NCBI GenBank assembly: GCA_025358925.1
Contig: JANYHT010000039.1
Span: 124,001 to 188,000 of the forward strand
Direction: 5' to 3'
Source of the DNA: Gemmatimonadaceae bacterium
Lineage (GTDB): Bacteria; Gemmatimonadota; Gemmatimonadetes; Gemmatimonadales; Gemmatimonadaceae
Length of the DNA: 64,000 nt
Below are positions 38,318-46,194 of this stretch, piece after piece (position 1 is the first letter of the stretch; each line of letters starts with the position of its first letter). The notes beneath the pieces were generated by a model. That model did no database searches. It was not told where the DNA came from and was given only the letters and a program-made list of their open reading frames with translations. The position numbers were made by a program, and so were the translations under genes.

Positions 38318-38725
38318 CTACGGTTTGTAGATGATGGGCAGTACAACTTTTGTGCGAACGCTGGCGCCGTTCAACTTTCCCGGGAAAAAATCAAGTCGAG
38401 TCACCACTTTTTTTGCGGCTTCGGCGAGTGCCGTTTGCGTTGCGTCAACAATCTCCACGGATGTGGGATCGACCTTCCCCTTCGAGTCGACAATGAACTG
38501 AAGTTCAACCATACCACCTACGCCGCGGCTTCTCAGTTCGACCGGATACGATTCCTGAATGAGTCGAGCGGCAAGGACCATGGACGCTAATTTAGGCGGA
38601 TTTGAGAGCTCGCTAATTGGATAGACTTTGTCTTCTTGTGCTGCTGCGGAACGTGCACGTGGTCCACAGAAGATAGCCGCGATGAGGACGGGCAGCAAGA
38701 GTGGGCGAACGGACGACAATGACAT
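38318..38725 (-). CDS. Secreted TonB C-terminal-domain protein
   Basis: The 135-residue product has a signal peptide (MSLSSVRPLLLPVLIAAIFC to SAAAQ), then a TonB_C domain. The pattern YPVELRSRGVGGMVELQFIVDSKGKVDPTSVEIVDA...FFPGKLNGASVRTKVVLPI matches that domain's two-strand, alpha, two-strand layout. True TonB has an N-terminal membrane anchor and proline linker; both are missing, so this is a stand-alone periplasmic TonB-C protein of unclear role. Start ATG 38725 has GAGGA 8 nt upstream. Confidence 0.85.
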   Translation of the reverse strand: MSLSSVRPLLLPVLIAAIFCGPRARSAAAQEDKVYPISELSNPPKLASMVLAARLIQESYPVELRSRGVGGMVELQFIVDSKGKVDPTSVEIVDATQTALAEAAKKVVTRLDFFPGKLNGASVRTKVVLPIIYKP

Positions 38726-39051
38726 CGTGGAATCCTCTTTAATTTCGCTTTTGGCACCGCTGTGTGTTTCTGCATTCCCGCAGCGGAGTACACGAACCAC
38801 ACGGTTGTAACTGTCGGCGTCTTACACCACGGGCTTGAGCGATTGTCACTGGCCCTTGCGCCACCGTCACACCGACGGCCCTTTTAACTTGGTGATGCAG
38901 CACGCATTTCTTGGAGCTGCCACCAACGTGACGAGTTGGGCCTTCTGAACGTCTAGCAAGAAACGGTTCTGCTCTGCGGTGTGCCCTGCAATGTCCGGTC
39001 GGATGTCCTTGTCCGAGCCTTCTTGTTTACCGACGCCTTCACTCCCTTCTT
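38726..39051. other. 326-nt divergent intergenic region
   Basis: This gap separates the TonB-C gene (-) from the membrane protein gene (+). It must hold two promoters. I see a short hairpin (TCGGA...TCCGA near 38999-39018) but no convincing -35/-10 pair, RNA gene or repeat. Confidence 0.5.
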
Positions 39052-39579
39052 ATGCCCGACACGTATAGCCTTGAAGACGACGCGCCCGCGCGACGCATCA
39101 TTATTACCGCAGGGCTGTTGCTAGTATTTATTCCGCTCCTGCAAGCCATCTCACAATTGATGCCGCTCCAGCTTGGTGCGATCAAATGGCGCTTCCAAGC
39201 GGCGAATGTTGGTTCAGCCGTGCTCTTGCTTCCGTATCTTGGACTCACATTTGTCGGAACGTTCGCGCGCGTCTCTGCGCATCGCGGATTGGAACGGGTC
39301 ATTGGCGGAATCGCGCTCGTCTCGACGATTCTGCTGATCGCATCTTTCGCGTTGTTTGTGCTGGATGCCTTGCAACTAAAGAGCATCGTACAATCGCAAC
39401 AGATGGATGGATTTAAGCAGACGTGCTTGCGCATCGCGTTGGCCGTTGGTGCGTTCTCCATTGCCTTTGCGATGCTCGCGCTGACGCTCCTTCGTGGGTC
39501 GACGATGCGAAGCCCCGTTGTCAAAGGGAAAGGTAAGGTGGCAGAAGAAGGACTTGGATTGATTGTCGGACAAAGTTGA
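39052..39579 (+). CDS. Four-helix integral membrane protein of unknown function
   Basis: The 175-residue product has four predicted membrane helices at about 15-37 (IIITAGLLLVFIPLLQAISQ), 51-73, 83-107 and 126-149. The N terminus is acidic (YSLEDDAPARR) and the C terminus is a basic then acidic tail. No signal peptide and no family motif is recognised. It is monocistronic and ends at the palindromic terminator that also serves rpsA. I have no functional guess. Confidence 0.75.
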   Translation: MPDTYSLEDDAPARRIIITAGLLLVFIPLLQAISQLMPLQLGAIKWRFQAANVGSAVLLLPYLGLTFVGTFARVSAHRGLERVIGGIALVSTILLIASFALFVLDALQLKSIVQSQQMDGFKQTCLRIALAVGAFSIAFAMLALTLLRGSTMRSPVVKGKGKVAEEGLGLIVGQS

Positions 39580-39607
39580 TCCACAACGTTGCGGACATAC
39601 TCGATAT

Positions 39608-39643
39608 AAAACGCCCCCCGGATTCGAATCCGGGGGGCGTTTT
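39608..39643. terminator. Bidirectional intrinsic terminator, perfect palindrome
   Basis: A 36-nt perfect palindrome: A4, then CGCCCCCCGGATTC, its mirror GAATCCGGGGGGCG, then T4. The + strand has a T run of six at 39640-39645 and the - strand has TTTT followed by A. It sits between the convergent stops of the membrane protein (39579) and rpsA (39665), so it can end both transcripts. Confidence 0.93.
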
Positions 39644-39664
39644 TTGTGCCGTGCGGTGAGAGGC

Positions 39665-41458
39665 TTACAGCCCTAACTCTTCTTCAGAGCTGTGCACCTT
39701 ACTCGGTGTTTCCGGCTTGGGCGGCTGCTCTTCAGGAACGCCCGTTACGGCCAGCACGATACGGCGATGGATTGGATCCACTTCCAACACGCGCATCGTG
39801 AGGTTCATCGTCTCCCACGCAAAGTCTGCAGGGTTGGTGACGGTGCCTTCTGGGTTGAGCTGGCTGACAGGAACGAAGCCTTCGATATCGTTACCGAGAT
39901 CGACGACGACACCCTTATCCATCAAACGCACGACCTTACCCGGCAGGTCGGTACCAACCGGATACGTCTCACCAATGCGAAGCCACGGATCTTCTTCGGC
40001 CTGCTTAAGGCCGAGTGAGATACGCTTGTTTTCGCTATCGATGTTGAGGATCACAACGTCAACGGCATCGCCCTTCTTGACCACTTCCGACGGATGCTGA
40101 ACGCGCTTCGTCCAGGACATATCGGAGATGTGAATGAGACCGTCGATCCCCGGTTCGATTTCGACAAACGCACCGAAGCTGGTGAGGTTACGCACCTTAC
40201 CATTAATCCGCGTGCCGACCGGATATTTGAGCGGAAGAATTACCCACGGATCCTGCTCGGTCTGCTTCATACCGAGAGAAATCTTTTCTTCTGACTCGTC
40301 GACCTTGAGCACCACAGCTTCGATTGCTTCGCCGATCGAAACAATCTTGGAGGGATGCCGCACGTTGCGCGTCCAGCTCATCTCGGAGATGTGGACGAGG
40401 CCTTCGATACCGGGTTCAAGCTCGATGAATGCGCCGTAGTTCGTGATGGATACGACCTTGCCGTTCACTCGCGTCCCAACTGGGTACTTCGCCGCGACGT
40501 CCTTCCACGGATAGCTCTGGAGCTGCTTAAGGCCGAGTGAAATGCGCTCACGCTCCCAATCGATGTCGAGCACCTTGATCTCGAGCTCCATGCCGATCTG
40601 TACCATCTCGCTGGGGTGCGCGATGCGTCCCCACGACATGTCGGTAATGTGCAAGAGGCCGTCAACGCCACCGAGATCGATGAATGCACCGAAGTCGGTA
40701 ATATTTTTGACGACGCCTTTGCGGATCTGATCCTTGGCCAACTCCTTCATGAGCTTCTCGCGCTTTCCAGCGCGTTCGGACTCAAGAATCACGCGGCGCG
40801 ACACGACAATATTGCGGCGACGCTTGTTGAGCTTGATGATTTTAAATTCGTACTTCTGGCCGAGCAGTTCATCAATGTTGGGAACGCGACGCAAGGCGAT
40901 CTGCGAACCCGGAAGGAATGCATCGACGCCCATGAGGTCGACGACGACTCCGCCTTTGATTTTTTTGATGAGCGTGCCTTCGACGGGCATGTCGCTTTCG
41001 TAGGCAACGCGAATGCGCTCCCACACGCGCATGAAGTCGGCTTTCTTCTTCGAGAGTACAACCGAACCTTCTTGATCTTCGAGATGCTCGAGGAGGACTT
41101 CGACTTCGTCACCGACCTTGAGGTCGGGCATGTCTTTGAACTCTTCGAGCGGGATCGTTCCTTCGGACTTAAAACCGATGTCGAGAACGACGAGGTTTTC
41201 GCGAATTTCCAGAACGCGCGATTTTACAATTTCGCCCTCTTCAATGGAGGCGAGCGTGCCGTTGTACATCTCCATCATCGTTTCGTACTCTTCGGAGGAG
41301 AATTCGTCTTCCTCGTAGAGTTCCGGACGTCGATTGGCGAGCGGACGGAGCTGCGCCTTTTGAAGATCGCGCTTTTCCCGCGGCGTCAACTTGTTGATCG
41401 CGGGGGTTGAGGTCTCGTCGAGCTCTTCCGTGGTCTCGACTTCAGCTTCGGTATTCAT
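39665..41458 (-). CDS. rpsA: 30S ribosomal protein S1
   Basis: S1 binds mRNA and helps translation initiation. The 597-residue protein has an acidic N-terminal extension (~60 residues) followed by six S1/OB repeats, marked by GEIVKSRVLEIRENLVVLDIG, PVEGTLIKKIKGGVVVDLMG, RKGVVKNITDFGAFIDLGG, RVNGKVVSITNYGAFIELEPG, RINGKVRNLTSFGAFVEIEPG and DLPGKVVRLMDKGVVVDLGN. Repeats 3-5 are the most canonical. It lies downstream of aroA-cmk, as in many bacteria, with a 202-nt spacer that holds the heptamer repeat. Shine-Dalgarno GGAGAG is about 10 nt before the ATG. Confidence 0.97.
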   Translation of the reverse strand: MNTEAEVETTEELDETSTPAINKLTPREKRDLQKAQLRPLANRRPELYEEDEFSSEEYETMMEMYNGTLASIEEGEIVKSRVLEIRENLVVLDIGFKSEGTIPLEEFKDMPDLKVGDEVEVLLEHLEDQEGSVVLSKKKADFMRVWERIRVAYESDMPVEGTLIKKIKGGVVVDLMGVDAFLPGSQIALRRVPNIDELLGQKYEFKIIKLNKRRRNIVVSRRVILESERAGKREKLMKELAKDQIRKGVVKNITDFGAFIDLGGVDGLLHITDMSWGRIAHPSEMVQIGMELEIKVLDIDWERERISLGLKQLQSYPWKDVAAKYPVGTRVNGKVVSITNYGAFIELEPGIEGLVHISEMSWTRNVRHPSKIVSIGEAIEAVVLKVDESEEKISLGMKQTEQDPWVILPLKYPVGTRINGKVRNLTSFGAFVEIEPGIDGLIHISDMSWTKRVQHPSEVVKKGDAVDVVILNIDSENKRISLGLKQAEEDPWLRIGETYPVGTDLPGKVVRLMDKGVVVDLGNDIEGFVPVSQLNPEGTVTNPADFAWETMNLTMRVLEVDPIHRRIVLAVTGVPEEQPPKPETPSKVHSSEEELGL

Positions 41459-41614
41459 ACCGGTGTGTCTCTCCAGAATCGCGGGAACTGCGCTCGCCGC
41501 GTCGAGGCTGGGGGTGAAGGATCCGGACGCCGATCAGCACGGACGCACGGCACTACGCGGCAATGGGGAGATCCCTGTTGACGCGCAGCGATGAGAGCCC
41601 AAAAAGATAAGTGG

Positions 41615-41685
41615 GGGAATAGGGAATAGGGAATAGGGAATAGGGAATAGTCCCTAAACCCTAATCCCTACTCCCTATTCTTCCC
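41615..41685. repeat. GGGAATA heptamer array with facing inverted arm (G-quadruplex-capable)
   Basis: Five head-to-tail copies of GGGAATA occupy 41615-41649. A degenerate reverse-complement arm of C3-based units occupies 41651-41685. The arms can pair over about 30 bp with about four mismatches. Each strand holds four G3 tracts with 4-nt spacers, which fits a G-quadruplex pattern. The arm at 41661-41685 is coding: it supplies the last codons and the TAG stop of aroA-cmk. In the - strand transcript the array is followed by TCTTTTT (41607-41601), so a terminator-like role ahead of rpsA is possible. Confidence 0.9.
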
Positions 41686-43670
41686 TTGGTCGCCTCGGCC
41701 AACGCCACAATCCGCTCCACTTGTTCTTCCTGCGTCAACGTCGTGGTGTCGATCGTAATGGCATCACGCGCGGGAGCGCTTTGCGTCGCGTCGCGAGCGT
41801 CGCGCAACACGAGGGCTTCTGTTTCCAGCGCAATTTCACCATCCGACGGGCTGCGGGCGAGACGTTGGATCAGGCGCCGCCGAGCGCGCTCCCATGGATC
41901 GGCGATCAGGAACACCTTGAGTGCAGCGTCCGGAAACACGGCCGTGCCAATGTCGCGACCATCGACGACCACGTCTGATCGTTCCGCCGCAAGCCGCACT
42001 TGCGTGTTGACCCACACTCGCACCTTGGGCATCTGCGCCACGAGTGACACGTGTTGCGTCACCGGCGAGTCGCGCAATGCTTCATCAACCATGGCACCAT
42101 CGATAAGTGGCAGGACGGAGCGATCTGTCATGCGTTGCGTTATACGATGGGACATGAGAAGCAGGTGCTCGGCTGTCCATTCCAGCGACGGAACCGCCGA
42201 CTGCACGCCGAGATAAGTCAACGCGCGATAGAACGCACCGGAGTCGACGTGACGCACTCCAATGCGTTGCGCGACCCACTGTGCGGTGGAGCTTTTGCCC
42301 GAGGCAGCCGGACCGTCGATGGCAATGATGAGTGCAGACGCGTTTGTTGCACCCGCGCCGCTCGTATTCGGTGCACTGACGCGCGCGAGATCCCGCCAAA
42401 AGTTGGGATATGAAACGGCTACACAATCCGGATCATCGATCTCAATCGCGTTACCAGGCAATGCACCGAGAATTCCAAACGCCATCGCCAGTCGATGATC
42501 ACCGTGCGTGACCACGCGGCCCACGAGCGCATGCGTTCCGCCGACGATGCGCATCCCTGCCGCGTGCTCCTCGACCTCGACACCGATGGTGCGTAAGTTG
42601 TCCGCGACGGCGCGAATGCGATCACTTTCTTTGACACGCAACTCACTTGCATCGGCAATAATTGTCTCGCCTACAGCGCGCGCGGCAACGCACGCGAGCA
42701 GTGGAAGTTCGTCGATACACCTCGGTATTTCCTCTCCGGCAATACGCGTCGCGACGAGAGTGCCCGGATGCACCACCACCGTACCGATGTGCTCACCTCC
42801 GACATCGCGTTGATCCTCGATGCGCACTGACGCGCCCATGCGCCGCAACACATCAAACGCGCCCGTGCGCGTAGGATTCAAACACACGTCAGTAAGCCGC
42901 AGCGTGCCGTCAGTCGCCAGTGCGGCCAGTGCCGCGAAGAACGACGCTGACGACGGATCCGCTGGCACGTGTACGTCCATCGACAACATTGTTTGCTTCG
43001 CGTCGAGACGCACGCCATCGGCGAGCACGGAGAGCGCAACGCCGCGCGCCAGTAGCATCCGCTCGCTGTGATCGCGCGAACGCACTGGTTCGTGGACCTC
43101 CACGGATACGCCGGCCGCCAACCCCGCGAGCAGCAACGCACCCTTGATCTGTGCACTCGCATGTTCGCTTTTCCACACGAGTGCGTGCAGCGGAGCGCCC
43201 GTCACGCGCATCGGCAAGCCATCGTGATTGCGCGCTCCTTCAAAAACAATGCGTGCACCCATTGTCGTAAGAGGTTGCGTGACGCGCCGCATGGGTCGAC
43301 GGCTCAAGCTGGCATCACCCTCGAAGCGCGCTGTCACTCCCACGAGCCCCGCAACGAGTCCGGCTAGTAGGCGCGTCGTCGTGCCACTGTTTGCACAGTT
43401 GAGCGGCTCCGCAGGTGAATGCAGTGCGTCGGTGCCGCCTCCTACCACGGTAAAGTCGGACGAGAGTGTCGGAATACGCGCGCCGAGCGCCCGCAGTGCG
43501 TTCGCGGTGGCATGCACGTCCGCCGACTCGAGGATGTCCGTAATGCGCGACGCACCGATCGCGATCGTGGAGAAAATCAACGCACGATGGCTGATGGATT
43601 TATCGCCGGGCGCGCGTATAGTGCCGTGCACGATCAACGGCGATATGACGTCGCCATGGCGCACGTTCAC
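41661..43670 (-). CDS. aroA-cmk: Fused EPSP synthase - cytidylate kinase (AroA-CMK)
   Basis: One 669-residue frame encodes two enzymes. Residues 1 to ~435 are 3-phosphoshikimate 1-carboxyvinyltransferase: GDKSISHRALI, NCANSGTTTRLLAG and RVKESDRIRAVADNLR. Residues ~445-669 are CMP kinase: P-loop IIAIDGPAASGKSSTAQW, VDSGAFYRALTYLG and VVDGRDIGTAVFPDA. A short Ser/Ala/Asn linker joins them. The two genes are separate neighbours in many bacteria (aroA-cmk-rpsA), so this is a fusion of adjacent genes. GTG 43670 (GTGA overlap with dapD) is chosen over GTG 43679. The last eight residues come from the heptamer repeat. Confidence 0.94.
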   Translation of the reverse strand: MNVRHGDVISPLIVHGTIRAPGDKSISHRALIFSTIAIGASRITDILESADVHATANALRALGARIPTLSSDFTVVGGGTDALHSPAEPLNCANSGTTTRLLAGLVAGLVGVTARFEGDASLSRRPMRRVTQPLTTMGARIVFEGARNHDGLPMRVTGAPLHALVWKSEHASAQIKGALLLAGLAAGVSVEVHEPVRSRDHSERMLLARGVALSVLADGVRLDAKQTMLSMDVHVPADPSSASFFAALAALATDGTLRLTDVCLNPTRTGAFDVLRRMGASVRIEDQRDVGGEHIGTVVVHPGTLVATRIAGEEIPRCIDELPLLACVAARAVGETIIADASELRVKESDRIRAVADNLRTIGVEVEEHAAGMRIVGGTHALVGRVVTHGDHRLAMAFGILGALPGNAIEIDDPDCVAVSYPNFWRDLARVSAPNTSGAGATNASALIIAIDGPAASGKSSTAQWVAQRIGVRHVDSGAFYRALTYLGVQSAVPSLEWTAEHLLLMSHRITQRMTDRSVLPLIDGAMVDEALRDSPVTQHVSLVAQMPKVRVWVNTQVRLAAERSDVVVDGRDIGTAVFPDAALKVFLIADPWERARRRLIQRLARSPSDGEIALETEALVLRDARDATQSAPARDAITIDTTTLTQEEQVERIVALAEATKGRIGSRD

Positions 43671-44521
43671 CGCAACCACGCCTCGAGCGCCGTCGCCGCG
43701 TCGGTCCGATCATCACGGTATTTCACAATGACCGGCGTTTGTAACGAGAGTCCCTCGTGCTCACCAAATGCTGACGTGACACGACGCGCACCGGGCACAA
43801 CGACCGCGCCCTCCGGGATTTCGAGCGGATGCTCCGCTGTTGACCGATAGACTGTTTCGCGAACCAGATCATACACGGGCGTGCCACGCGTGAGAATGAC
43901 GCCGGCGCCGAGCACTGCACGAGTATGCACGACGGTGCCTTCGTAGACGCCGCAGTTTCCGCCAACAATCACGTCATCCTCGATAATGACGGGCGATGCG
44001 TTAATTGGTTCAAGGACGCCACCGATCTGCGCAGCGGCGCTCAAGTGCACGCGTTCGCCTATCTGCGCACATGATCCAACAAGTGCATGTGAATCGATCA
44101 TTGTCCCGCGTCCAACGTACGCGCCGACATTCACGTACATCGGCGGCATGCAGACAACACTTGGCGCAAGATATGCACCGCGTCGAACGGTTGAACCACC
44201 AGGCACGATGCGTACTTGATTTTCCAAGCGAAACTGACGCGTGGGAAATGTATGTTTGTCGAAGAAGTGAAATGGCGTCGCGCCAGCTGGCATCTCCACC
44301 ACCCTCCCGATACGAAACCCGAGCAGAATTGCGCGCTTCACCCACGGTACCGCGTGCCACTGTCCGTCATCGTCCTTTCGCGCCGCGCGAATGTCACCTC
44401 GCTCCAACAACGCCAAACAATGTTCGAACAACTGCTGCGCATCTGGTGGCAGTGGCGCGCCCGACTCGAGCAATTGTGGGTCGTTGAGCCGAGCTTCAAG
44501 CTCGTGCACCGTGAGTAGCAT
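43667..44521 (-). CDS. dapD: Tetrahydrodipicolinate N-succinyltransferase
   Basis: DapD succinylates tetrahydrodipicolinate in the succinylase branch of DAP/lysine synthesis. The 284-residue protein has an alpha-helical N terminus and a left-handed beta-helix of hexapeptide repeats, including PPMYVNVGAYVGRGTMIDSHALVGSCAQIG and VIIEDDVIVGGNCGVYEGTVV. It establishes that the pathway uses succinylated intermediates, which supports the DapE call for the M20 gene at the operon start. The ATG is at 44521, 19 nt after the dapA stop. Confidence 0.95.
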   Translation of the reverse strand: MLLTVHELEARLNDPQLLESGAPLPPDAQQLFEHCLALLERGDIRAARKDDDGQWHAVPWVKRAILLGFRIGRVVEMPAGATPFHFFDKHTFPTRQFRLENQVRIVPGGSTVRRGAYLAPSVVCMPPMYVNVGAYVGRGTMIDSHALVGSCAQIGERVHLSAAAQIGGVLEPINASPVIIEDDVIVGGNCGVYEGTVVHTRAVLGAGVILTRGTPVYDLVRETVYRSTAEHPLEIPEGAVVVPGARRVTSAFGEHEGLSLQTPVIVKYRDDRTDAATALEAWLR

Positions 44522-44540
44522 CGTCAGGAGGGATAAGAAT

Positions 44541-45479
44541 TCAGGACAGGGCGCGCACGTCGATCAACGCCGCTCGAACGAGCGCACGATGCGCATCGCT
44601 CAACGAAACGAGAGGCAGGCGTAGTGAATCTTCCATCCGGCCCATGAGGTGCAACATGGCTTTGGCCGGAATGGGATTCGATTCGATAAATGTCGCGTGC
44701 ACTACGGGAGCGAGCCGTGCATCGATGGCGCGCGCTACCGCAAAATCGCCACGCGCGCACGCGTTCACGAGATCTGCGACGAGACGCGGTACTAGGTTTG
44801 ACACCACCGAAATGACCCCATCGCCTCCGTGCGCCATCACGCTCAGTGTAAGTGCGTCATCGCCTGAGAATACGCCGAACGCTGGCGGACGCCCGCGAAG
44901 GATCTCGGTGATTTGCGTCAGATTTCCTGAGGCCTCCTTAACGGCAACGAAACGCGGATCAGCGGCAAGTTCGAGGCATGTATGCGCTTCAAGATTGATC
45001 GCGGTTCGGCCGGGGACATTGTACAAAACGATCGGCAAATCACACGCATCCGCGATGGCCCGAAAGTGCGCGATCAGGGCGCGTTGTGGCGGCTTGTTGT
45101 ACATCGGCGTGACGTGCAACAGATGCGTCGCCCCTGCTGACTCTGCCTCTCGCGAAAGTGCAATGGCTTTTTGCGTATCGTTCGATCCCGCACCTGCTAC
45201 GACGGGGATACGTCCGGCGACCTGCTCGACCGTGATTTCGACGACGCGCCGATGTTCACGTGGCGTGAGCGTGACTGCTTCACCGGTTGAGCCGCATGGC
45301 ACAACAAAATGCACGCCGTCGACGACTTGCCACTCAACGAACGTCCGGAGCGCCAACTCATCGATCGCACCCTCGCGTGTGAACGGCGTAACCAGTGCGG
45401 TACCGCAACCCGACAGACGCGCGCCGCTCTGCGTATGCGGCGCGGCGGTTGCTGACCCAGACGTCGATGCGATCACATC
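44541..45479 (-). CDS. dapA: 4-hydroxy-tetrahydrodipicolinate synthase
   Basis: DapA condenses pyruvate with aspartate semialdehyde. The 312-residue TIM barrel has GCGTALVTPFTREGAID, VPCGSTGEAVTLTPREH, YNVPGRTAINL with the active-site Tyr, and the Schiff-base lysine in FVAVKEASGNL. The frame is open to 45716 inside dapB. GTG 45479 is chosen because AGGAG lies about 7 nt before it and it overlaps the dapB stop by two bases, giving a normal length. Confidence 0.96.
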   Translation of the reverse strand, partial: DVIASTSGSATAAPHTQSGARLSGCGTALVTPFTREGAIDELALRTFVEWQVVDGVHFVVPCGSTGEAVTLTPREHRRVVEITVEQVAGRIPVVAGAGSNDTQKAIALSREAESAGATHLLHVTPMYNKPPQRALIAHFRAIADACDLPIVLYNVPGRTAINLEAHTCLELAADPRFVAVKEASGNLTQITEILRGRPPAFGVFSGDDALTLSVMAHGGDGVISVVSNLVPRLVADLVNACARGDFAVARAIDARLAPVVHATFIESNPIPAKAMLHLMGRMEDSLRLPLVSLSDAHRALVRAALIDVRALS

Positions 45480-46194
45480 ACGCTCCTGTTTCGCCGTCGG
45501 CGAGGACATCCTGCATGGTGTAGAGGGTTGGCCGTTCGGCGGTTGACAACCATCGGGCCGCGGCGAGCGCTCCATCAGCAAAAACGCGTCGATCGCGCGC
45601 CTCGTGAACGAGACGAATTTGCTCAAACGGCGCATCGAAAATAATTTCATGTGTGCCGGGCACCGATCCGGTGCGCACGCTGGTGATCGGCACCGCACGA
45701 GCAAGTCCACCAGCAACCTGCTGCGCGATCACGAGCGCCGTACCGGAGGGCGCATCTAATTTCGCCACGTGATGCGTTTCGACAATATGCGCATCGAACG
45801 CGGACAGACGACGTGCACGTCGCGCCGCATCGGCGGCAATGGCAATAAAGAGTTGCACGCCGATCGAGAAGTTTGGCGACCACAGTGCTGCACAACGAAA
45901 TTCGTGTACCGCGCGCTCTAACTCCGCGATGCGTGCGCTCCAACCCGTGGTGCCAATCACGACCGGAACGCCGAGACGAAGGCAATCAACTGCGTTGTCG
46001 ATGGCCGATTCTGGCGTGGTGAAGTCGATGGCCACTTGTGCCTGCGCGAGGTCGTGCAGCGAGAGACCCTTCACCATCGCAACAGCGTCTAAGCGTGCAA
46101 CCACCGCGCATCCTCGCTCGACCGCAAGCGCGTCGAGTGCATGCCCCATGCGCCCCATCCCGATGAGCGCCACACGCACCGGCACGACACTCAC
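45478..46194 (-). CDS. dapB: 4-hydroxy-tetrahydrodipicolinate reductase
   Basis: DapB reduces HTPA to tetrahydrodipicolinate. The Rossmann motif is ALIGMGRMGHAL and the catalytic region is IVETHHVAKLDAPSGTALVIA, which matches the family's HH...K...PSGTA. At 238 residues it is near the short end for the family. The start overlaps the lysC stop as GTGA, and the stop overlaps dapA, so lysC-dapB-dapA are tightly coupled. Confidence 0.95.
   Translation of the reverse strand: MSVVPVRVALIGMGRMGHALDALAVERGCAVVARLDAVAMVKGLSLHDLAQAQVAIDFTTPESAIDNAVDCLRLGVPVVIGTTGWSARIAELERAVHEFRCAALWSPNFSIGVQLFIAIAADAARRARRLSAFDAHIVETHHVAKLDAPSGTALVIAQQVAGGLARAVPITSVRTGSVPGTHEIIFDAPFEQIRLVHEARDRRVFADGALAAARWLSTAERPTLYTMQDVLADGETGA

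Noticed and set aside
41615-41685. CRISPR array
   Set aside because: Units are 7 nt with no spacers and there are no cas genes.
45480-45716. 79-codon N-terminal extension of dapA
   Set aside because: It lies inside dapB; GTG 45479 has a strong AGGAG and gives a normal enzyme.
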